The notes beneath the pieces are model-generated. The model searched no databases, was not told the DNA's origin, and saw only the letters and a list, made by a program, of their open reading frames with translations. Positions 55,761 through 64,000 of a stretch of DNA of 64,000 nucleotides are shown here, in pieces. Each line of letters starts with the position of its first letter. Positions within the stretch are counted from its first letter, which is position 1. The position numbers and the translations under genes were made by a program. Source of the stretch: Ochotona curzoniae (taxonomy: Eukaryota; Chordata; Mammalia; Lagomorpha; Ochotonidae); the NCBI RefSeq assembly GCF_017591425.1, contig NW_024466307.1, positions 2,044,001 through 2,108,000 of the forward strand, given 5' to 3'.

Positions 55761-57054
55761 CCTGGGTCCGCCGAGCCCAGCGGCAGAGCAGGCTTCCTCG
55801 GATTCCCACTTCCGTCGGCGTCCAGCGACTGTTCGGTCGAGTTCGCTCCGCCGGGAGGCGCTGCGCTTTTAGGTCCGATCCGCGCTCTGAGGAGAAGGAG
55901 CCGGCTGCTGACAGGGAAAGCCCTGACGCCCCGAGCGAGCTGCGCCTGCGGGTCGGCCTGGGACGGGGCGCTCCTCTCGGCCTTGCCGGAAAGCGCACTG
56001 GTGCAGGCCTCGCCCGCCCTCCCTCAGACGCACCCCGAGGTGCTCCCCACCGCACCCCAGCCCCAATCCGCAGCCCGGCAGGTGCAGGAATGTTCCCGGC
56101 TGTCCTCGGCCAGGGGGCGACGTGGGGACCTGCGGAGTAGCACGAAAGTCGCGCGGGGTCAAGGCCAGCACCAGGCCGGGCCTGCCCAGGGTGCTGAGGA
56201 GAACCGGTGGCACACGCGCGTGGGCGAGCGGCCGCGGCGGGCTCACCGTGCACAGGTGTTCACCTAATCCGGGCCCGAGGACCCAGGGGCGCCACCTGGA
56301 GTTTCTGCCCCGCCAGGAGGAGTTGAGGCAGCAAGGCGCCGCGGGAGGGCAGGCAGCTGCGGGTCAGACCTGGCGAGGAGCGCCCCTCGGGAGTTGGGGG
56401 CAGTCGGGGCTGGGGCCCGGCCTCTTCGCCTTTGTGGCATGGAGCCTGTCTGCAGAAATGGGTGCTCATAGTTCCTAATAACCTGCGGCCTTGTGCCCAA
56501 AAGGAGAGGATTGAGAGCGCACATTCTAACTCCGCCAGGAACGGGCCGAGCGTCTGGGCCGCCATCTGCGAGACCCTGAGCAGCACAGTCCCCCAGGACG
56601 CCTTGTAGCACCTCCTCCACACCTTCACCTTGTGGGGCCAGCCGCCCAAAGCTTCCACATAACCCACTTACTGAAAGGCGCTCACTGGGGGCCAGGAGTT
56701 GTGGCCTCCGCACTTGGGGAGTCCCAGCACCTCCGCCTTCTTGTCACCTTCCTGCCAACATACCTGCTGGGAGGCAGGCAGGTGATGGATGTGAGGCCGT
56801 GAGAGGTGCCTAAGGCAGACGCCGCTGGGAAGCAGCCCTGTCCTTCACACTGCACGTCCACAGGCTGAATGCCACCTGAGCCCGTGGTTCTTGGCTGAAA
56901 CGCTCGCCTGTCCAGGTCATCACTCCATTTAACATTGCTGCCTTGATCGTGTGAGTCAGCGTGTGGGTTGGCCACGCTGGTTTACCTGAAGATATAGATG
57001 CACGCTTTCTCTGTAAACCCCGCTACCTTGCTTCCTGCCCTCCTATCTAAAATC

Positions 57055-57358
57055 CCCTTAAAACATATACATGTATATTTGAAAGGCAGAGTTAAACAGA
57101 GCGCACACTCCCTGTACTGGTCCACTGCCCCAGATGACCACAAGGGCAAGGACGAAGCCAAAAGTCAGGCAGGAGCTTCATCTGGCCTCCCGCAAGGGTG
57201 CAGAGGCCCAGGTCACACTGCTTTCCCAGGCACATTAGCAGGGAGCTGGGTCACAAGTGGAGCAGGCAGGACTTGAACCTGCACCCATATGGGGCGCTGG
57301 TGCTGCAGGCAGCAGGTTTATATGCCATGCCACAGTGATGGCACAGTGCTGGCCCGGT
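57055..57358 (-). mobile_element. C-type SINE, minus orientation
   Basis: TATATTTGAAAGGCAGAG, reverse B box GGACTTGAACCTGC, end CACAGTGCTGGCCCGG. Confidence 0.88.
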
Positions 57359-57409
57359 TATTTTCTTAAGGGATGACAAAGACCTCCATTCCAGCTATCT
57401 AAGCTGACA

Positions 57410-57570
57410 ATGCCCCAGTGCCTGGGCCCCTGCCACCCACGAGGGAGACCAGGGTGCGATTTCAGCTTCAGCCTACCTCAGCCCCAGCTGGTGGAGAATG
57501 TGGGGGTGAAACAGCAGATGGAAGGTTTCTCTCTTGCCTTCAAAATGTAATCTTCAAATAAACAAAAGCA
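57410..57570 (+). mobile_element. C-type SINE, 5'-truncated
   Basis: GGGCCCCTGCCACCCACG to CTTCAAATAAAC. Confidence 0.75.
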
Positions 57571-57639
57571 GTGATTTAACTGAGTTGAGACAGTTGTGTC
57601 GTTAGCCCCAAAGTTCTCTTGCCAATTTTCCTAGAAGGT

Positions 57640-57922
57640 TTTTTTAAAAACTTTTTTTTTTAAAGCAAAGTGACACAGAGAGATCTTCCAGCTGCCAACT
57701 TACTCCTCAAATGACTGCAATGGCCAGGGCTGGGCCGGGTTAGAGCCAGCAGCCTAGGAGCCTGGATCTGCACTTGGTGTCCCGATGGGCAGCCGGGCCC
57801 ACACAGCAGGGTGGTCTGCTGCAGCCCCAGGTGCGTTGGCAGGGAGCAGGCTCAGACCCACACTCCTACTTGAGGTGCAGTGTTGTAAGCGGTGTCTAGG
57901 CCGCTGTGCCACAGACCGGCCC
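57640..57922 (-). mobile_element. C-type SINE, minus orientation
   Basis: T-rich head, CAAATGACTGCAATGGCC, GGCAGGGAGCAGGCTCAGACC, end CTGTGCCACAGACCGGCC. Confidence 0.83.
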
Positions 57923-58673
57923 CCCAGAACGTTCTGGTCACCAGACCCCTGTGGCCATCCATCTCCGTCTGGATCACATAGTGATGTGTTGGAGTTTCTT
58001 TTCCAGAAACTCACTCCCCCTTGCATTGAGCCTTCATGCTGAGTTAGCCCACTTTGCCATCATCTTCAAAGAATACAGTGTAGCGGACCAACTGGAGACC
58101 TTGGACACATGTTGAACACAAACCTCTGAACCCCATCTTAAATCTAGAAGAAGCTTCACCCCTAAAGCCCAGGGAACCCAGAAATGAGGTCCTGGTCGGC
58201 CAGCTCCTTGCTCTGGACTTCACAGATAAACACGCCTCTTTCTTCCTCCACGCTGGGGTCGGTGATCGGCATTCTGCATATCAGACAGTGTAGCTGGTTT
58301 GGGGTCCTCTGCAGCAACTCCCCCAACCAGTCTCAGGGTGTTGGGAGTTCAGGGCCAATCGGACACCCTCCAAGGCTGCAATCAACTCCCCAGCTCCAGA
58401 TACAGCACAGGGCCTGGCCTCCCTATAGACACTGGCTTCAAGATAGCGCCTCTGGTGTTGACTGGCCTTGATAAGCATGTTGAGAAATCATGAGAGCCCT
58501 CTGCTGGCCCCGGGCACTTTGGGAATCTGTGGACTAGGATGCAGGTCTGACCTTCCTAAGAGAAGCCAGGACCAGGAAAACCCACTGAAGAACACAGCAA
58601 TCTCTCCAAGAGGTGACCCCAAGTTCCTCAGGGTCAGGAACCCGTCAGGAAGCACACTGCAAGGATGTAAGGG

Positions 58674-58880
58674 GGTGTCCACTGAGGAGATGGGGGTGTC
58701 CACTGAGGAGACGGGGGTGTCCACTGAGGAGACGGGGGTGTCCACTGAGGCGATGGGGGTGTCCACTGAGGAGACGGGGGTGTCCACTGAGGAGATGGGG
58801 GTGTCCACTGAGGAGACGGGGTGTCCACTGAGGAGACGGGGTGTCCACTGAGGAGACGGGGTGTCCACTGAGGAGACGAG
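58674..58880. repeat. 20/21-bp minisatellite, about ten copies
   Basis: Unit GTGTCCACTGAGGAGAYGGG with 21-bp spacing for the first six or seven copies and 20-bp for the last ones. Homogeneous, so a recent expansion and probably length-polymorphic. Confidence 0.92.
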
Positions 58881-59279
58881 GCCGTCACCGTGCCGGCTCA
58901 GGCCATCAGGCCATCCCAGGGCTCAGGGACACCAAGCCCAAGGCCCGGGCCCCCACGAGGCTGCATCCGCTCAAAAGTGAGGGCCTTGTGGATGGGCTGG
59001 CTCTGCCTTCCGCCGGGGCTGGGCTGCTCCAGCCGCTCTTTTCTACAAATAACCCAGAGGCAGGAACCTGGCAACCCAGAAGCCAGAAACAGAACAAAGA
59101 ACCAGTGAACGGTGGGCACACCTTTCCCCTTGTCCTTCAGAAGTCTCCCAGGAATGTGCCCAGACTGGGAAGGCCCCCGCCGCCCTGCTCAGGGCGCCGT
59201 GTGGGCACTGCTTTGGGGCCAATGAGCTGCACCCTCCGTCCTCAGGTTGGTTAACGAGTAGGAGACCAGCATGAAACAG

Positions 59280-60000
59280 TGGCACCTTAGTTTTTATTTT
59301 AAGCACTCAGCTGGTTTCCTCAAGGAAGACTTGTTCCCAATAGGTAAGTAGTTTTACAGTCGGACTCTTTGGATGTGGATTTGGTCAGGAACAAGCAGTC
59401 AGGGGCTTGGTCGACTCAGGCTGTAGTTCTTGGCAGACCATGTAAAATATTTTCCCCACAAAAATGTTCTTACCTAACTAAATTAGCTCCTTTTACATAA
59501 TACAATTATATATGTGTGTATAAATAACATCATAAATAACCAGCTTGTAATTTGGGGTTTTCGCCCCTGAATTTGAAGGGTTTTTCTTTTCATTGTTGAC
59601 TTTAAGACTACTTCATGCTGAACTGAAAATAACATTATATATGGGTTATTAAAGAAGTATAATCATAGGTACTTTTTTAAACTTTTCATAAATTTAGAAA
59701 ACTTCAGTTCTGGCTCAAAGATGGCTTCAAAGCAATAAAATGTGTTATTCAGATTCTGCAAAACCTCAACAGCTTTGAAAAAAAAACCTAGTAATCTGTT
59801 GGTTTTTAAAGATGGAAGAACTGTCTCCTAGGGTCTTTAGGGACTTCAGTTCTGCAACTGAAATTTAACAAATTTTAACTAAAAGCAAACGACAATATAT
59901 TAATTTACAAATAACTGTGTCTAGGCGTACAGTATAGAGTTACTTTCTGCACAGCCATACAGCGCGTAACAATAGGATTCTTTTTCTTTTTCAGGATTTC
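59280..60000 (-). other. AT-rich segment resembling a minus-strand 3' UTR; identity unknown
   Basis: AT-rich, repeat-free, with TATATA/ATTTA-like motifs. On the minus strand it ends in AAAATAAAAACT (polyadenylation signal AATAAA, about 59290-59301). It is preceded (about 60000-60100) by a short open stretch ending in a TGA and then AAAAGAAAAAGAA. It could be the tail of a retrocopy or of an unannotated transcript; no A-tail follows the signal and I cannot name the source gene. Confidence 0.3.
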
Positions 60001-60483
60001 CCAATGCCATGCCCTCTTTTGGAGTTGGTTCCATTCCGGGATGTTGTTGATGTCCGATCCTGTGTACATGCTGCCGTTGGCTTTGGGAGCAGGGGAAGAG
60101 CAGCTACCCCAAGCTACCAGCTACCCCACACCCTGCGACCAGGTACGTGCAGGGACTGTTCCCACCTAGGTGGTGGCCCCAAATGTGACTCTGCCGAGTC
60201 CTGCCCAGACTCCCCACACAAGAAAAGCACCCCTGAGGGATCCTCGGCCTCAGCTGCTCTGTCTGACAAAGCTGGGCAGCAAAACTGAGAGAAGAATGCC
60301 ATCGGTTTCATGGGGAATCCTTTGCCCCAGAGGAGGAATGGAAGGGAGGCCTGGACGTCCTCTCTTGGTAGGGCTGGGCTCCCGGGGCTTCGTGGCACCT
60401 GCCCGCCTCACTTGTCTGGTGCTGTTCCTTCCTTAGACACTGCTGTCTTTGCTTACCCCAGTCCAAATCGCTGGGTGCTTTCT

Positions 60484-60611
60484 AGAGAGGGGCCCGTCCA
60501 GAGAGAGGCTCGTCTAGAGAGGGGCCCGTCCAGAGAGGGGCCCGTCTAGAGAGGGGCTCATCCAGAGAGAGGCTTGTCCAGAGAGGGGCTCGTCCAGAGA
60601 GGGGCCCGTCC
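60484..60611. repeat. 16-bp minisatellite, eight copies
   Basis: Unit AGAGAGGGGCCCGTCC with C/T variants (CTCGTCT, CTTGTCC), exactly eight 16-bp units in register. Confidence 0.92.
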
Positions 60612-61969
60612 ATTGGCTGTGACAGATGCACTGACTCTACGGGCCTTGCCACCTCACTTATCACCACTTTCACTAGCCAGAATTAGTAGGCCTTGCCAAG
60701 CCACTGGAACACAGATAGTTAACTTCACAGCAGGCTCACTGAGCCCAGTTAATAAAGGCCCTGGGAAAGTCTCAGAGGGATTTTATGGCCTAAGATAATG
60801 CCCGGCTGTCTGGGTGCTGGCCTGGACTCTCCCAGCTGCTAGCTCTTGCCTTACCCCGTGGCCTGAGCTCTGCACTCGGCCCTTTCCCAGGTCAGGCTGT
60901 TGGAACACTCCTGCTCATCACCAGGAGGGGCGGAGCGCTTCCTGGGTTCCCCACTTGCTGCCCCAGTGTGACTCTTCCCCTTCCCACCCGTTCTCCCTGC
61001 TCCCCTACCTTCAGTTAGACTCTTGGCTGCCTCTGCTTCGCCACGCTCCTCTGCGCTTGCCCAGCTTTCTTCCCTGCCTCGCGAGGCTGGGCCTTCCTGC
61101 ACACCATCCTGTGACCCTCATGGCAACGGGACTGTGGCCACAGGAGCGGGGGCCCTGAAGTCACCTGTGTACAGGCCATTTGGCTGCTCTGGGCCTGTCT
61201 ACAGCTTCCCAGCAAAAGCTCCTTGAAGCTGGCCATTTCCTTTCCTCAGTTTCCCCCAGTTAACCCTTTTTTAAATTTTTTGTCTCTAACCTCAGGGTTT
61301 CGGCCCCAGGGAACTCCTGACGGACATCCCTGACCATGTGAGCGAGGACCATGTGCTCGCGGGCCTGGAAGCTGCTGCCGGGTCCGCACGGTGTATCGTG
61401 TCTGCTCCTTGCAATCTCTTCCACACTGTTGGTTTGGTGGCAGGCGGCTTTGCGACACCACAGGGACAGCAAGTCCCCAACAAGTGGAGCTGGTGCAGCA
61501 GTTTCACTCAGGCCTTCTGGGAACAAATCAGCTGCTTAGGGACCTGAGTTAGCATCAGTGGAGGCCCTCCTCTCACTCCTGGGTCCACTGTGCTTTGTAA
61601 ACTCAGCGAGCAAGTCTGCAAGGGGCATTGCATCTTTGACTTGGTTAAAATGCATTCAGGTCTTTGTGGCAAGTCTCTGTTTTTGCCCCTTATCAGTGTT
61701 TGGGTGACTCCAACCATCATTGCAGGCACTGTTCAAATTCATCCGAATTGTCCCTACTCTTTCCAAAGGCAGTTCATCTCTGCCCCACTGCAGCCAAGAA
61801 AAAGAGTGAATTTAGTTAAGTCTGAGGCCGAGAGGGGAAGAGGGAAGAGCAGCCGTTGCAGTCTCTCAGTTCAGCCGTTTGCTGTCAGTGCTCACAATAC
61901 AGTGGTCACTGTGCTGCCCCAGGCTGGACAAGCGGCATGCCACGGAGCAGAGGTGTCCTTCTGTGTTGC

Positions 61970-62085
61970 CCACAGACAGGCTCACAGCATCCCCGCTGGA
62001 GCTCCATCTGGGTCCCCTTGGGCCTGCTGCTTCCCAGGAGGCAGAGCCGAACAGATAGGACTCGAACCCACAACCTGAGGTAGGA
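61970..62085 (-). mobile_element. C-type SINE fragment with well-kept B box
   Basis: On the minus strand GGGTTCGAGTCCTATC is followed by a shortened body (CCTCCTGGGAAGCAGCAGG). The tRNA-like look of GACTCGAACCCACAACC comes from this SINE, not a tRNA gene. Confidence 0.6.
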
Positions 62086-62189
62086 GGTGGCCAGGGGCAG
62101 CCAAGGTCTGACAGGACGCTGTGGCAATGGACTCCCGTGTGACTGCACTCCCACTGACCCCCTCTGCACAGCACCCCGGCCTGCCTTCC

Positions 62190-62335
62190 ACTAGAGAGGA
62201 AGCGACAGAGACCGGCAGGGCAAGCCTCCATCCACTGCTTCACTCCCCAAACGGCCACAATGGCCAGAGTTGAGCTGAGATGAAGCCAGGAGTCAGGAGC
62301 TTCGACCGGGTCTCCCATGCAGGTGTGCCCTGCTC
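62190..62335 (-). mobile_element. C-type SINE fragment, minus orientation
   Basis: TTCACTCCCCAAACGGCC, GAAGCCAGGAGTCAGGAGC, GGGTCTCCCATGCAGG. Confidence 0.78.
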
Positions 62336-62830
62336 CCCGGCACCAGCGGCATCAGTCTGGGTTTTTGGCAAAATGAGCATGCTTGTCTCTCTCGAACAAA
62401 TGGCCAGGGGTGCTGAAAGCGAGTTTGGGGACCGCGACTCCAGGGCCAGAGCAGTCTTCACGGTGCACACGGCCCCGAGGCTTCGGATCCTGGACGCCCG
62501 CCTTGTTCCGTCCTGGCCTCGCTATGCAAGCTCCTCTTCCCGCCACCACGTGTCTCCCCCAAAACCCACATTCAGCTGTCCTCACTGTTCTTGGCCAAGG
62601 GGCGGACGTGCTGTCCTTGTGTTTGCCTGCCACCTTGTGGTCATACAAGGAAGTACAAGCGTCCACGCAGGAATCACAGACTTCAGTGACCAGTATGATG
62701 GGCATGGACTCACCATGGCCCTGCATGCAGAACTAGGACATTGCCTCAGGCAAGGGGGACTCCTCTGGCCATGGTGACCGGCAAGGTCACCTGTACCTGT
62801 ACCTGTTGGCCTTACAAGGTTGAATAGTTT

Positions 62831-63150
62831 GGGGCCAACACAGTAGCCTAGCAACTGAAGTCCTCACCTTGCATGCACTGGGATCTCAGATGGATGCCAG
62901 TTCTCATCCCAGAAGCCCCACTTCGTATCCAGTTTCCTGCCTGTGGCCTGAGAAAGTAATTAAGGACATCCCAAATCCTTGAGACCCTGTACCCGTGAGA
63001 CCCGGAGGAAGCTCCTGGCTCCTTGCTTAGGATTGGTGCCGCTCCGGCCATTGCGGCCGCTTGAGGAGTGAATCAGTGGATGGAAGATCTTCCTCTGTGT
63101 CTCTCCTCCTCTCTGTACATCTATCTTTCTTTTTAAAAAAGAGGGGGGGG
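62831..63150 (+). mobile_element. C-type SINE, full length, younger variant
   Basis: GGGGCCAACACAGTAGCCTAG start, CAGTTCTCATCCCAG at the B box, GAGGAGTGAATCAGTGG; flanking GTTGAATAGTTT/GTTGAACGTTTTT is an imperfect target duplication. Confidence 0.9.
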
Positions 63151-63489
63151 AGTTGAACGTTTTTAACCAGCTGCCTTTTTTTCTTCCTTACTGGGCTCAC
63201 ACAGTGCCGACGAATGGGACTCCAATGCAGCTGGTCAGTCAGGAGAGGCCGACCTGGCTGAGCGTGCACACTGCATCTCCTTGTGGCTCGGTGCCTGGTC
63301 TCCAGGGAAGCCCCCTCTGGACAGCACTGACACTGAGGGTGCCTCGTCTTGGGTGGGGGCAGGCTGCAGGGCTGAGGCACACTGAGGCTCGGGGATCGGG
63401 AGGGAGGACATTATCCCACTTCCCTCCCCCATCTGCACGTTGGACAGCAATGCAAGCTCTCAACAAGAACACTGCTAACTACCCGGGAA

Positions 63490-63785
63490 GCTGGGGGCCG
63501 GAGGTGGCGCGTGCCTGCAGAGCAGTCCAGCCCCTCCCAGTCGGAGTGCCTGGTCCTGCTGGCAGCTCAGCTTCTGACGCGGCTTCCCACTCATCTGCAC
63601 CCTTGGAGGCGGCAGATGGAGGCTCGGGTCACTGGGACCCTGCCGACACATGGGAGCCATGGCCGGGGTCCCCAGCACCAGCCTCAGCCCGGCCCCGCTC
63701 CAGCTGTCGGCCGATTTGGGAGTAAACTGCAAATTGAAAAGGCTACCCGTCTGTCTCCAAAGTAAAAATAGATGTTTTTAAAAAT
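63490..63785 (+). mobile_element. C-type SINE, diverged
   Basis: GGGGGCCGGAGGTGGCGCG start, CTCAGCTTCTGACGCGG, TTTGGGAGTAAACTGC, AAAGTAAAAATAG tail. Confidence 0.7.
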
Positions 63786-64000
63786 ACATTGGAAGTTGAA
63801 ACAGTGTTTCCTGTTTCCCCAGATTTAAACTCGGGAAATTCTGGCAGTCAACTGAGGGCCCAGGAAGGCAAAGCACCTGGGGTCTAAGTACTTCCTCCAA
63901 TGCAGCCGCCATGCTCTCCGTAATTACCTGGTCTCCATGCACCTGATCAGACCCACAGCCATGGTTCTCCACAGGGGACTTTGTTTTGGATTTGAAGGCA

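Larger units (their letters stand above)
54470..56460. promoter_or_regulatory. SERINC5: CpG-island promoter of SERINC5
   Basis: About 2 kb with dense CpG and high GC, in sharp contrast to the CpG-poor flanks. It contains exon 1 and extends about 700 bp into intron 1 and about 1.3 kb upstream. No TATA box is evident near the start codon, so dispersed initiation is likely. The likely 5' UTR lies at about 55197-55310. Spurious long open frames on both strands here come from base composition. Confidence 0.85.
56461..64000. other. Upstream flank of SERINC5, no recognised gene
   Basis: Beyond the CpG island the DNA returns to CpG-poor composition with SINEs, two short-unit minisatellites and one AT-rich segment (59280-60000) that looks like a 3' UTR on the minus strand. 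57923-58673, 60144-60483, 60612-61969, 62336-62830, 63165-63489 and 63786-64000 show no coding region I can support. In human the next gene upstream is well beyond this distance, as I recall. Confidence 0.6.

Noticed and set aside
58674..60611. Evenly spaced short repeats that could suggest a CRISPR array
   Set aside because: Units are contiguous with no unique spacers, and the genome is mammalian; they are minisatellites.
62040..62085. tRNA-like GACTCGAACCC sequence
   Set aside because: Only the B-box half is present and the rest matches a decayed C-type SINE; no acceptor stem or anticodon arm.

Overview
The window is mammalian nuclear DNA, almost certainly from a lagomorph and most likely a pika (Ochotona). 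It carries more than 50 copies of the tRNA-derived C-type SINE that is characteristic of rabbits and pikas. Each has an RNA polymerase III B box (GGTTCRAATCC-like), a conserved body, and a 3' end reading AATAAATAAATCTT or AATAAAAATAAATAAATC. The lagomorph call is firm; pika is my inference from the younger SINE variant (GGCCYRGYRTGGTAGCCTAG start, GAGGACGGCCCAAAG body).

The only gene I can support is the 5' part of SERINC5 (serine incorporator 5) on the minus strand. Coding exons 1 to 7 lie at 55196-55170, 24774-24607, 8626-8448, 8187-8105, 7264-7171, 3998-3787 and 987-892. All seven have consensus splice sites and compatible phases, and together they give 859 nt of uninterrupted coding sequence: residues 1-286 plus one base, covering seven of the family's ten membrane helices. 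The remaining 3' exons lie beyond the left edge of the window. Exon 1 sits in a large CpG island (about 54470-56460) with an array of GC boxes just upstream of the start codon.

Layout: 1-8626 holds exons 7 to 3 with short introns; 8627-24606 is intron 2 (16.0 kb); 24775-55169 is intron 1 (30.4 kb); 54470-56460 is the CpG-island promoter; 56461-64000 is upstream flanking DNA with no recognised gene. The introns are filled with SINEs, two L1 fragments, two related ~1.4-kb solo LTRs of betaretrovirus-like type (each with its own target-site duplication, both antisense to SERINC5), and several GC-rich minisatellites.

The strangest stretch is 29904-30448: 545 consecutive bases with no G on the plus strand, entered through a progressively degraded SINE. 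An assembly or base-calling artefact is the likeliest cause, but it needs checking. I found no prokaryote-like system, CRISPR array, operon or new protein-coding system; most long open frames are by-products of CpG-rich or tandemly repeated DNA.
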